Below are positions 52,615-61,353 of a stretch of 64,000 bases of DNA, piece after piece (the first letter of the stretch is position 1; the number at the start of each line of letters is the position of its first letter). A program made the position numbers and the translations under genes. A model generated the notes under the pieces. It ran no database searches, was not told the DNA's origin, and saw nothing but the letters and a program-made list of their open reading frames with translations. The stretch is from CAYTMY01 sp964618075. Its GTDB lineage: Bacteria > Bacillota > Clostridia > Eubacteriales > Anaerofustaceae. Where the stretch lies: positions 1-64,000 of the forward strand of contig CAZTZO010000006.1 of NCBI GenBank assembly GCA_964618075.1, written 5' to 3'.

Positions 52615-52660
52615 AATACCTACTCTCATTATATGTTTGATACTATTAATACAAACACTA

Positions 52661-53047
52661 TTAAATAATATTCGAAAAGCTGACGGTCTCCCTTTTTACG
52701 ATATTATCTATATAAAAGCAGAACTGATACAAACTGTATATTACGTCTGAGGAAGTCTTTGTTTTGCTGTAGCCTATACAGGCGTTCATAGCACAGAGCG
52801 CTTTTTCAGTTTCGGACTGGTTTATTATAAAGTCCCATATTATGAACTCTTTGTTTACATCGTTCGAAAGCTTATCTAATCTTTCGGTTACATCGTCTGT
52901 TATTTCATCGTCTTCGCTTAATATTCTGAGTATCGCCTCCGCCTGAGAAGTTAATACTCCGGCACTTTTCTGTACGTAAATATATAAATAAACGCTCATA
53001 AAAACCAAGCAGGCAAGTATTAATACCGCAACCCTATAGGATTTCAT
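52661..53047 (-). CDS. DUF4363 family membrane-anchored protein
   Basis: A 128-residue protein with one N-terminal membrane helix (about 5-25) and a predicted all-helical extracytoplasmic domain. The genomic pairing with a DUF421 protein and the size match the DUF4363 family seen in spore-forming Clostridia. Function unknown. Its start overlaps the end of the DUF421 gene by 14 bp. Confidence 0.65.
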   Translation of the reverse strand: MKSYRVAVLILACLVFMSVYLYIYVQKSAGVLTSQAEAILRILSEDDEITDDVTERLDKLSNDVNKEFIIWDFIINQSETEKALCAMNACIGYSKTKTSSDVIYSLYQFCFYIDNIVKRETVSFSNII

Positions 53048-53681
53048 TTTTTTCTTTTGTTTCCTTTCTGATTATCGTAAGCTTTCCTGATGCACAAAAC
53101 GCCCAGAATACATCCTCAAGTTTTTCAAAGCCGTTTGTTTTTAATTCCTTTAAAAGCTCTTTTTCATTGTAAGTTCTCTCGGAAAGGTTGCACTTTACGA
53201 GCTTGCCGTTTTCTATCAATGTGACTATCATACCCATTTCGCCGTCCTTGATGATGTTTGCGTCCCCGTTTGTTTCCAATACGGCACATTCGATACTTTC
53301 AAGCGGAGGACTGTCGTTTGAGCGAAGAATGCCAATAAGGTCGTCTACCGATAGCATCATATCCTTCAACTTATTTTGTTTTATTTTCCCGTTTTCGATA
53401 ATCGTCGCGGGTGTTCCGCACAAAAACCTTCTGAGTTTTCGGTATTTCATGGTAACAAGCGAAATCGTACCCTGCATTACAACAAGAGCAACTATGGGAA
53501 TTATACCGTTTAAAAGAGGCATATTCACATCGGATAAGGGCTGCGCGGCAAGATCGGCTATGAGTATCGCAACAGCCAGCTCAAAGGGCTGAAACTCGCT
53601 TATCTGCCTTTTGCCCATAAGGCGAAGCATTACGATAACCGCCAGATAAACAAAAAATATACGCACGAACAAAATAAACAT
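53034..53681 (-). CDS. DUF421 (YetF/YcaP) family membrane protein
   Basis: 215 residues: about three N-terminal membrane helices with the family signature LMGKRQISEFQPFELAVAILIADLAAQPL, then a cytoplasmic alpha/beta domain of two repeats (LCGTPATIIENGKI, LRSNDSPPLESIECAVLET). The family is widespread in endospore formers; proposed roles in germination or envelope function are not settled. Transcribed with the DUF4363 gene. Confidence 0.85.
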   Translation of the reverse strand: MFILFVRIFFVYLAVIVMLRLMGKRQISEFQPFELAVAILIADLAAQPLSDVNMPLLNGIIPIVALVVMQGTISLVTMKYRKLRRFLCGTPATIIENGKIKQNKLKDMMLSVDDLIGILRSNDSPPLESIECAVLETNGDANIIKDGEMGMIVTLIENGKLVKCNLSERTYNEKELLKELKTNGFEKLEDVFWAFCASGKLTIIRKETKEKNEIL

Positions 53682-53771
53682 TTAATACCCCTTTACTACG
53701 CTTTAATGTTATAATGTATTATTCTAACCGAATATTTTATTTATTATCCTTACTTGAGTTGCACACGAAAA

Positions 53772-55649
53772 ATGACACAGTATATAAAGAAGTTTTTAAA
53801 CCTAAACAAAGACTATAACAACGGGCTTTACGCCGTAAAAACGGCACTTGTCAAATACATGGCAGACAAGGGCGTTTATTTTGATGTGCTTTCTTCTATA
53901 AACGAAATATTCGATGATTTTACATTTGACAATATCATTTCGCTCTGGGCAAAAAGGGACATCCACATACTAAACGAAGAGAAATGCTATCTAAATGATG
54001 ACGAACGCTATGATATTTATACCCTTATAATCGACGATGCGTTTTCATTTGAAAACGAGAACAGCTCATGCATTGGGCGCATATATGAGCAAAGCCTGAA
54101 TGAAGAAGTCAAAAAGAATAAAGGCGTCACCTACACACCCGAGGATCTGTGCGAATATATGATATCCTTAGTGCGTAAGGATATTAAAAAGGATGATAAA
54201 TTACTCGATCCTGCCTGCGGCTGCGGTATATTCTTGGAGGGCTTTTATAACGCTCTGATGAGTGCTTCATGCGAAAAAACTTCAGAGGAAGTCATATTTG
54301 AAGCGCACAAGCGAATATTAAACGAATCGATTTACGGCTGTGATACTTCTCAAATATCGTGCGCCGTATCAAAAATTATACTCTCTCTGAAATACCCCAT
54401 ATGCGTTATTTCACAGCACATTTATTGCTGCGACAGTCTTTTGGACATAAAAAAGAATACAGGCGCAACTAAATTCGACTGGGTGATAACCAACCCCCCA
54501 TATATCGGGCACAAGAAGATCGAAGCCTCCTACAGACATAAACTCGCAAAAAAATATGACAGAGTATACTACGACAAGGCAGACATATCGTATTGCTTTT
54601 TTATGCTGGGATATGAGGTGTTGAAAAAAAACGGCAGACTTTTGTATTTAACGAGCCGTTACTTCGCCGAAAGCAAGTTCGCCGAAGGCTTAAGAGATTT
54701 CATTTTAGAAAAATTCTCTTTTTTGAAAATCGTTGATTTCTACGGTGTGCGCCCCTTTAAGACAGCGGGGATCGACCCTATGATAATATATCTTAAAAAA
54801 TCAGAGCAAAAGGCGGAAAGCTTCCCTGTAGTGAAATACTCCTCTTTAAATAAAGATATGCTTGTCGCCTTTGAACCGTCATGCTTTAATGTGTCTATAA
54901 GGGATTTATCTCTGGCAGGCTTTAATTTTCTCACAGAGGCACAAAGAAAAATTGTTGATGCTATCGAAGGGAGATGCGAATATACCTTGGAGGATATAGT
55001 TGATTTTTTTCAGGGTATGATAACAGGCTGCGACAAGGCTTTTGTAATATCCTCCGATTCGCTTATTTACTCAGCGTGTATAGATGAATGCGGCAAAAAA
55101 TGGCTTAAAGGAAAGGATTTAAAGGATAATATATGCTTTAGGGATAAATACGTGCTTTATACAAACGGTATTAAGGACATATCTAGAATAATGAACACGA
55201 TAAAACGGCTAAAAATGTATAAAGACGTTCTTTCGAAGCGCAGAGAATGCGTAAACTCTACGAGAAAATTCTACGAGCTGCAATGGGGACGAAATAGTGA
55301 GCTTTTCGATAATGACAAGGTTATATTCGCTTATAAAGGAGAGAAAAACAACTTTCTTTTTGATGACAATTCTTATTATTTCAGCGCCGATATATATGCT
55401 TTTAAGCTAAAGGATGAAGTAAAAAATAAGTTGGATACAAAAAAACTCATAATGCTTCTAAACAGCGCTCCCTACGACAGATACTTTAAAACGTACGCAA
55501 AGAAGCTGGGCGGAAAGCTGTATGAGTACTACCCCAACACCGTATGTAAAATGAAAATACCTTCTTTTAATGTTATAAATTCCTTTACTTCACAAGAGGA
55601 TATATATAACTATTTTCATCTGAGTAAGGAGGACGTTTATCCCTTGTAG
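53772..55649 (+). CDS. Solitary N6-adenine DNA methyltransferase, Eco57I/TaqI-like
   Basis: About 625 residues. The SAM-binding motif LDPACGCGIFLEGFY follows a helical N-terminal domain, and the catalytic motif ITNPPYIG (NPPY) marks adenine-N6 methylation. The C-terminal part (from about 400) has the TaqI-like specificity arrangement with WLKGKDLKDNI and a final KIPSFNVI contact region. No restriction nuclease or specificity subunit is adjacent, so it is orphan or Type IIG-like with nuclease missing. The ATG at 53772 is preferred to an upstream TTG; neither has a strong ribosome site. Its 3' end overlaps the convergent ANTAR gene by 13 bp. Confidence 0.82.
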   Translation: MTQYIKKFLNLNKDYNNGLYAVKTALVKYMADKGVYFDVLSSINEIFDDFTFDNIISLWAKRDIHILNEEKCYLNDDERYDIYTLIIDDAFSFENENSSCIGRIYEQSLNEEVKKNKGVTYTPEDLCEYMISLVRKDIKKDDKLLDPACGCGIFLEGFYNALMSASCEKTSEEVIFEAHKRILNESIYGCDTSQISCAVSKIILSLKYPICVISQHIYCCDSLLDIKKNTGATKFDWVITNPPYIGHKKIEASYRHKLAKKYDRVYYDKADISYCFFMLGYEVLKKNGRLLYLTSRYFAESKFAEGLRDFILEKFSFLKIVDFYGVRPFKTAGIDPMIIYLKKSEQKAESFPVVKYSSLNKDMLVAFEPSCFNVSIRDLSLAGFNFLTEAQRKIVDAIEGRCEYTLEDIVDFFQGMITGCDKAFVISSDSLIYSACIDECGKKWLKGKDLKDNICFRDKYVLYTNGIKDISRIMNTIKRLKMYKDVLSKRRECVNSTRKFYELQWGRNSELFDNDKVIFAYKGEKNNFLFDDNSYYFSADIYAFKLKDEVKNKLDTKKLIMLLNSAPYDRYFKTYAKKLGGKLYEYYPNTVCKMKIPSFNVINSFTSQEDIYNYFHLSKEDVYPL

Positions 55650-56224
55650 GTCTTTAATATCTTATCGCATACCGCTCTTCTCGATTGTCTTGAGTTCATG
55701 GATTCCTTCTCAATATATCTATGAGCCTCATCCTCGCTCATTGAACAATACTCAATAAGCGTCCATTTTGCCTTGTTTACAATTCGTATTTCGTCTATTT
55801 TCTTTTCAAGCTTCTCGTTTTCCTTGTTTATCCGTTGCAATTTTTCGTATGCCGCCATGGTAATGTTGTAGCACATATACAGTAAGTGCGCATTTAATGG
55901 CTTTGGCAATACTGCAATACCGTACGGCTCCAGCTCATAAGCCGTTTGCTCGTATATCTCATTTTTTACGATGAAAATTATTCCCGATATTTCGTTTTCA
56001 CTGATATATAAGGCAAGCTCGTTGCCAAATTCATCGCAAAGCGGCGCATTTATTACAACTGAATCAAAGCTCTTTTTCAATAACTCCCTGCGGGCATGCG
56101 AACCACTCTGTGCATTGGTGATATTGTTGGAAAGCTTGTCGCCTAAAAATTCATTTATATATTTTTTAGCGTTCTCATTGCTCGAAACGACAAGAATGCT
56201 GCGAGCGTCATCGTTTGAATGCAT
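55637..56224 (-). CDS. ANTAR-domain RNA-binding antiterminator with pseudo-receiver
   Basis: Predicted transcription antiterminator. Residues 1-125 form a receiver-like domain in which the phospho-acceptor site reads VINAPLCDEFG, without the usual Asp, so it is probably not controlled by a histidine kinase. A coiled coil (about 125-150) leads to the three-helix ANTAR domain (about 140-195) with KAKWTLIEYCSMSEDEAHRYIEK and MNSRQSRRAV. ANTAR proteins bind hairpins with AxxGxx hexaloops and prevent terminator formation; such hairpins occur in both nitrogen gene leaders of this window. It is the last gene of the gltS operon, 15 bp after the GS-like gene, suggesting self-regulation. Confidence 0.88.
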   Translation of the reverse strand: MHSNDDARSILVVSSNENAKKYINEFLGDKLSNNITNAQSGSHARRELLKKSFDSVVINAPLCDEFGNELALYISENEISGIIFIVKNEIYEQTAYELEPYGIAVLPKPLNAHLLYMCYNITMAAYEKLQRINKENEKLEKKIDEIRIVNKAKWTLIEYCSMSEDEAHRYIEKESMNSRQSRRAVCDKILKTYKG

Positions 56225-56239
56225 TAAGATTTCTCCGTT

Positions 56240-57478
56240 TCAAACTTTGAGATTCTTTTGTCTGTCGTCTATGGCGTTAAGTATTTCCCGGGGCATACAC
56301 TCTAAAAGGAATGCGGAATTTTTGGCTCTGTCCATTGCCTCGCGAAAGCTTAAGGGCAAAGTTTTCATTTCTTTCATATCGTCATTCTTATTGTTTTCGT
56401 CAAATCGAACCTCGTGGGGAAGAAGCATTTTATTTTTTATTCCGTCTATCCCTGCGTTGATAATCGCCGTAAATGCAAGGTAGGGATTTGAAATATTATC
56501 CGGGCTTGATAATGCGAAGCATATATTTTTATTTTCGTCCTTTGACACCCTTACGAGCTGTAAAGCGTTTAAGCTTGTCCATGATATATATTTTAACAAA
56601 GGATAAGCCGCTATCCTCTCGTATGACTGCTCGGTTGGATTGGTTATTACAGTGATATCGCCAATATGCTCAAGCACTCCAGCTATAAAGCTTTCTACTT
56701 CGCACTCGTTTATTGATGCCGCATTTTTATTTTTAAGCTTAATAATGATATTAAAACCATTTCCGACATTGTCAATGAGGGGCTTTGGCATAAACGAAGC
56801 GCACAACCCGTTTTTATCGGCGACCGTGTTTACCACAGAACGGAAGGTTACAGTATTGTCCGCGCTGCAAAGGGGGGAATCTGCCTTAAAGTCAACTTCG
56901 TTCTGCCCTGGGCCTGCTTCATGGTGAGAGCTTTGCGGAATGATACCCATTTGCTCTATTGTCAGACAAATTTCTCTTCGTATGTTCTCACAGCGGTCAT
57001 CGGGAGCAACACAAAGGTAATCACCGTTATCGACAGGTTTTAGGGTGGATTTCCCGTTTTCGTCCGCTTCAAATAAATAAAATTCGCTTTCAAGGGCAAT
57101 CTCACAGCAATAACCTTCTTGATTTAGTCGCTTTTCCGTATTTTTAAGAAGCTGCCTGGTATCCAGCTCAAAATTTGTACCATCGGGACGCTTTATGTTG
57201 CAGAAGAACCTTGCGACTCTGCCATGCGAAGGTCTCCATGGAAGAAGCGCAAAGGTTGTAAGGTCCGGGAACAGGTACAGTTTTGAAGCGCACACCTTCG
57301 AAAAGCCCTCGATATTATTAGCATTGAAGGCTATCCCCTTTTCTATAGCGTGCGGCAGCATTGAAGGCTGTATCGCAATGTTACGCTGTACTCCCGATAT
57401 ATCCGAAAACGCAAGACGAATAAATTTTATATCGTTGTCCTCGATAAATTCCACGACCTCATCTTTTGAAGTAAACAC
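56240..57478 (-). CDS. Glutamine synthetase I-like protein lacking most catalytic residues
   Basis: Clear homologue of type I glutamine synthetase along its length (IEGFSKVCASKLYLFPD, HHEAGPGQNEVDFK, SNPYLAFTAI, GIDGIKNK), but only 412 aa against 440-470, with the C-terminus shortened. Using E. coli numbering, D50 is Asn52 (DGSS reads NANN), H269 is Asn243, E327 is lost in the altered flap (VPGYEAP reads AAYPLL), R339 is Ala305, E357 is Ala322 and R359 is Ser324. E129, E131, E212 and E220 equivalents remain. Catalysis is unlikely; nucleotide, glutamate or glutamine binding may survive. It sits between the glutamate synthase genes and the ANTAR gene, so a sensor role is plausible inference. 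Confidence 0.85.
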   Translation of the reverse strand: MFTSKDEVVEFIEDNDIKFIRLAFSDISGVQRNIAIQPSMLPHAIEKGIAFNANNIEGFSKVCASKLYLFPDLTTFALLPWRPSHGRVARFFCNIKRPDGTNFELDTRQLLKNTEKRLNQEGYCCEIALESEFYLFEADENGKSTLKPVDNGDYLCVAPDDRCENIRREICLTIEQMGIIPQSSHHEAGPGQNEVDFKADSPLCSADNTVTFRSVVNTVADKNGLCASFMPKPLIDNVGNGFNIIIKLKNKNAASINECEVESFIAGVLEHIGDITVITNPTEQSYERIAAYPLLKYISWTSLNALQLVRVSKDENKNICFALSSPDNISNPYLAFTAIINAGIDGIKNKMLLPHEVRFDENNKNDDMKEMKTLPLSFREAMDRAKNSAFLLECMPREILNAIDDRQKNLKV

Positions 57479-57520
57479 TTTTAATACCCTCCGACATTAC
57501 TTGGTATGATTATACACTAC

Positions 57521-58171
57521 TTAGTTAGATACATAAAGCTGTTTATAAGGACTTTTTGTATTTGGAGTGAGAACATAAAATTGATCCTTGAGTATGTCGT
57601 TTGCTTTATAGCCGAATTTTTCGCTAAAGTCATTTATATAAGCTTCTATAAGCTTCATATCCTCACTTGTTGCCTTTTTAACGCATACTTTGTCCGATAT
57701 ATCCTTTGGCTTTTGAGTGCATCGGATATATATTCTGCCTCCGTACATACCGACTCCGCAGAACGCTCCGACAGGAAATTCTCCCTCTGAATCAAGCCCC
57801 AGTACAACTATATATCCGCCCGCCTGATATTCTCCGAGAAAGCTTCCGCATTTATTTCCCACGATTATCACGGGAATTTTGTCATCGTATGCCTTCATAT
57901 GGATACCCGTTCTGTATCCGACGCTGCCCTTAATATAAATTTTTCCGCCTCGCATAGCATAACCTGTTCCGTCGCCGGCATTCCCGTGGATCGTTATGGA
58001 GCCGTCATTCATGGTGTCCCCCGTCGCCTCCTGAGCGTTGCCGTAAAGCACTATATCGGCTCCGTCAAGATATGCGCCCAAAGCGTTGCCGGGCGTTCCC
58101 TCAAGGGTGATCGATCCGTCTTGTGCGCCGCATCCTATATATCGTTTTCCCAGGCAATTTTTATTTTGCAT
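57521..58171 (-). CDS. Glutamate synthase, GXGXG (alpha-subunit C-terminal) domain protein
   Basis: Separate gene for the right-handed beta-helix domain that in bacterial GltB forms the C-terminus. Repeated GxGxG-type turns are obvious (GTPGNALGAYLDGAD, GNAGDGTGYAMRGGKIYIKG, GVGMYGGRIYIR). 216 residues, as in the split archaeal-type enzyme. It has a structural role coupling glutaminase and FMN domains. 13 bp after the FAD reductase gene and 42 bp before the GS-like gene. Confidence 0.9.
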   Translation of the reverse strand: MQNKNCLGKRYIGCGAQDGSITLEGTPGNALGAYLDGADIVLYGNAQEATGDTMNDGSITIHGNAGDGTGYAMRGGKIYIKGSVGYRTGIHMKAYDDKIPVIIVGNKCGSFLGEYQAGGYIVVLGLDSEGEFPVGAFCGVGMYGGRIYIRCTQKPKDISDKVCVKKATSEDMKLIEAYINDFSEKFGYKANDILKDQFYVLTPNTKSPYKQLYVSN

Positions 58172-58184
58172 GACATTCTCCTTT

Positions 58185-59414
58185 TTAAAAACCTCTGTTT
58201 ATAAGCATTGCGCGCTCTTTTCTTTCAAACGCCATAAGCTGAGGCTTTTCTTCTATCAATGTGAAATCTATTTCGGACAAACGTTTTTTGTCCCTTATCA
58301 AGGAAGTATATATTCCCGCTCGCGCTACGTCCCCTATGAGTATAAAACCCTTTAACATATCGTCCTTATAATACAGAGCCTTATATGTATTCTCCGTCTT
58401 TTTTTCGTAGCATTCACCGATATAGCTTCCGGCTGTGATCATATGCATACCCAAAAGCCCTGTTGCGTTCATGGGAAAGGCATCGCAAAATATTTTATCC
58501 TCACCTGCCATATTATTTCCGGCGCATTCACCCTGACGATATGCGTTTGGCATTATTGCAATAATTTTTGTGTTTTGTGAGGTTATATCAAAGGAAAGCG
58601 ATACGTCTCCTGCCGAATATATGTCTTTTATACTTGTTTCGCACCTGTCGTTTATTACCACTCCCCTCTCGCAGGCACAGCCTGCTTCAATTAAAAGCTC
58701 TTTATTTGGTATAACGCCGGCTGCGCTCACTAAAATGTCAAAATCAACTGTGCTTTCATCGGACAGATAAGCTTTGTTCGTATCATATCTGTCGACCTTC
58801 ACTCCGGTAATTATTTTAATCCCCTTCTTTTCAAGGTGATTTCTCATCATAAGCGACGCTTTATCGTTAAGCACGTTTGCAAGTATTTTATCGGCCAAGT
58901 CCACAACGGTTATGCTTTTGCATTTTTCGTATATTCCCTCGGCACATTTAAGACCAATCAAGCCGGCTCCTATCACCAGCACATTTTTGTCTTTTGATAA
59001 TGCTGAATTCAGCGCCTTTGCGTCGTCTATCGTCATAAACGTAAATTTATCCTTGACATTTTCGTACCCCTCTGTAACGGGAACAAATGCTCGCGAGCCT
59101 GTAGCCACAAGAAGCTTGTCATAATCAATCACGGTCTTGTCGTTTAGCTCTACCCTTTTATTTTGACTGTCTATTTTTTCTACTCTGCATCCCAGATATG
59201 TTTTGCAGGCGTTGTCCTTATAGAAGCTGTCGGCTCTGTATTTCATTTTTTGCTCGTTTGTTTTTGAGCAAAGGAGGTAGGATATAAGCGGTCTGGAATA
59301 TACGTGATGATTCTCATCGGATATAACGCATATATCTCCTTTTTTATCGTACTGTCTTATCCCCTCTATGGCGCCGATAGCCGCCGCTGAATTTCCTATA
59401 ATAACGTATTTCAT
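58185..59414 (-). CDS. NAD(P)H/FAD-dependent oxidoreductase of the glutamate synthase cluster
   Basis: Flavoprotein of the pyridine nucleotide-disulfide oxidoreductase family, predicted to feed NAD(P)H electrons to the split glutamate synthase. FAD motif YVIIGNSAAAIGAIEGI, NAD-binding motif VLVIGAGLIGLKCAEGI near 145, and DIYSAGDVS for the second FAD contact. No redox-active CxxxxC, so it resembles NADH oxidase/rubredoxin reductase-type enzymes. It overlaps the ferredoxin gene by 4 bp. Confidence 0.85.
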   Translation of the reverse strand: MKYVIIGNSAAAIGAIEGIRQYDKKGDICVISDENHHVYSRPLISYLLCSKTNEQKMKYRADSFYKDNACKTYLGCRVEKIDSQNKRVELNDKTVIDYDKLLVATGSRAFVPVTEGYENVKDKFTFMTIDDAKALNSALSKDKNVLVIGAGLIGLKCAEGIYEKCKSITVVDLADKILANVLNDKASLMMRNHLEKKGIKIITGVKVDRYDTNKAYLSDESTVDFDILVSAAGVIPNKELLIEAGCACERGVVINDRCETSIKDIYSAGDVSLSFDITSQNTKIIAIMPNAYRQGECAGNNMAGEDKIFCDAFPMNATGLLGMHMITAGSYIGECYEKKTENTYKALYYKDDMLKGFILIGDVARAGIYTSLIRDKKRLSEIDFTLIEEKPQLMAFERKERAMLINRGF

Positions 59415-59845
59415 TTATCAGCCTCCTTTAAAACTATAGCGTTGTTCGGACAACCCTCGACGCAGGCGGGAGAATTTTTACTGTTATCAGTACAAAGTTC
59501 GCATTTTTGCATGGCACCGTCCTCAGAGGGCATTATTGCACCATAGGGACAGACCAGAACGCACGTATAGCAACCGACGCATTTATTTTTATCGATTACG
59601 ACGACGCCGTCTTTTTTACTTAAGGCTCCGCTTATACAGCTTTTCACACACAGTGCGTCCTTACAGTGACGACAGGCTACGGCAAAGCTGACTGCCTTAT
59701 TTTCCTCTATTCTGATTCTCGGATTGATTCTGACGCCCTTGAGCGCTTTTATCATGTCATCCTTTCCGGAGTTGACAAAAGCGCAGTAATATTCGCACAG
59801 ATGACACCCGAGACACCACTTTTCATCAACGTATATCTTTTTCAT
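59411..59845 (-). CDS. 4Fe-4S ferredoxin-type electron carrier of the glutamate synthase cluster
   Basis: 144 residues with several cysteine groups: CLGCHLCEYYCA at the start, CRHCKDALCVKSC, CVGCYTCVLVCPYG and CELCTDNSKNSPACVEGCP, the layout of HycB/DmsB-type multi-cluster proteins. Likely passes electrons between the FAD reductase and the FMN subunit. It overlaps the FAD oxidoreductase gene by 4 bp and follows the FMN subunit by 2 bp. Confidence 0.88.
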   Translation of the reverse strand: MKKIYVDEKWCLGCHLCEYYCAFVNSGKDDMIKALKGVRINPRIRIEENKAVSFAVACRHCKDALCVKSCISGALSKKDGVVVIDKNKCVGCYTCVLVCPYGAIMPSEDGAMQKCELCTDNSKNSPACVEGCPNNAIVLKEADK

Positions 59846-59847
59846 TT

Positions 59848-61353
59848 TTATTCTCCCGCGTGTTTTATTCCGAGTATTTCCAGTTCTTTTTCATTTAAGC
59901 CTATGCCCCTTAGCATAAGTCTGTTTCCTCTGAGAGCTTCTATGGAATTAATTCCCATTCCGCCCATCATTTCCTTTATCTCATTGTTCCACGCCGTAAC
60001 CATGTTCACCAGCCTTTGAGAGCCTAAGTCAGGGTTGAGCCTTCTGACAAGCTCTTCTCTTTGCGTGGCTATGCCCCAGTTGCACCTGCCGCTGTGACAG
60101 CTTCTGCACAAATGACAGCCCAAAGCTATCAACGCACTTGTTGCTATGTAAACAGCGTCCGCACCCAACGCAATAGCCTTCAATACGTCGGCACTGCTCC
60201 TTATACTGCCTCCGACGACCAGCGAAACATTGTTTCTTATGCCCTCTCTTCTTAACCGTTCATCAACGCTGGCTAAGGCAAGCTCTATTGGAATACCTAC
60301 ATTGTCGCGTATTCTTGTGGGCGCTGCTCCGGTGCCTCCTCGAAAACCGTCTATGGCTATAATATCGGCTCCGCTTCGCGCTATGCCTGATGCGATGGCA
60401 GAAACATTATGCACTGCGGCAATCTTTACTATTACCGGCTTTTTATAGTCTGTTGTTTCCTTTAGCATATATACGAGCTGACGCAAATCCTCTATGGAAT
60501 AAATATCGTGATGAGGCGCAGGTGATATGGCATCGCTCCCCTCGGGTATCATTCTCGTTTTTGCGATGTCTCCGATGATCTTTGTTCCCGGCAAATGCCC
60601 GCCGATACCAGGCTTGGCTCCCTGTCCCATTTTGATCTCTATTGCGCTGCCCGCATTAAGGTAGTCCTTATACACTCCGAAACGTCCCGATGCGACCTGT
60701 ACTATCGTATTGGCGCCGTATTTATAAAAGTCGCTGTGAAGACCGCCCTCGCCTGTATTGTAGTATGTACCAAGCTGTTGTGCTGCACGAGCCAGGGATT
60801 CATGAGCGTTATAGCTTATGGAGCCGTACGACATAGCCGAAAACATTATAGGAACCTCCAGCTTGAGCTGACGTGAAAGATTGTTTATGAGCTTTCCGTT
60901 TTTATCTCTTGTTATCTGTGCGTCTTTTTTTCCTAAAAATGTCTTTGTTTCCATCGGCTCACGCAGCGGATCTATCGAAGGATTCGTTACCTGTGAAGCA
61001 TTTATAAGCATCTTGTCCCAATAAATGGGAAGATTAGTCGGATTACCCATTGACGAAAGCAAAACTCCGCCGCTTTGCGCCTGCCTGTAGATATCAGTTA
61101 TAGCAGCCTTTGACCAGTTTCCGTTTTCTCTGAAATCGTGTTCTGTTTTCCTTATCCTCAGCGCTCTTGTGGGACAAAGAGAAACACAGCGATGACAGTT
61201 GACGCACTTGGTTTCGTCGGAATGCATCATATCGGTCTCTTCGTCATAATAATGTACTTCATTTGCGCATTGTCGCTCGCAAACGCGGCATGATATGCAT
61301 CTTGTCATATCTCTCAATACTTCATATTCGGGATATAAATAGTTTACAGCCAT
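59848..61353 (-). CDS. Glutamate synthase FMN-binding subunit (split GltB2 type)
   Basis: Catalytic domain that converts 2-oxoglutarate and ammonia to glutamate. Residues about 15-75 carry two 4Fe-4S clusters (CISCRVCERQCA and CVNCHRCVSLCP); the FMN barrel follows with GEGGLHSDFY, KMGQGAKPGIGGHLPG, SPAPHHDIYSIEDL, IDGFRGGTGAAPT and the 3Fe-4S-type CHLCRSCHSGRCNWG. The length of 501 matches archaeal-type GltB2. Overlaps the amidotransferase gene by 10 bp. Confidence 0.93.
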   Translation of the reverse strand: MAVNYLYPEYEVLRDMTRCISCRVCERQCANEVHYYDEETDMMHSDETKCVNCHRCVSLCPTRALRIRKTEHDFRENGNWSKAAITDIYRQAQSGGVLLSSMGNPTNLPIYWDKMLINASQVTNPSIDPLREPMETKTFLGKKDAQITRDKNGKLINNLSRQLKLEVPIMFSAMSYGSISYNAHESLARAAQQLGTYYNTGEGGLHSDFYKYGANTIVQVASGRFGVYKDYLNAGSAIEIKMGQGAKPGIGGHLPGTKIIGDIAKTRMIPEGSDAISPAPHHDIYSIEDLRQLVYMLKETTDYKKPVIVKIAAVHNVSAIASGIARSGADIIAIDGFRGGTGAAPTRIRDNVGIPIELALASVDERLRREGIRNNVSLVVGGSIRSSADVLKAIALGADAVYIATSALIALGCHLCRSCHSGRCNWGIATQREELVRRLNPDLGSQRLVNMVTAWNNEIKEMMGGMGINSIEALRGNRLMLRGIGLNEKELEILGIKHAGE

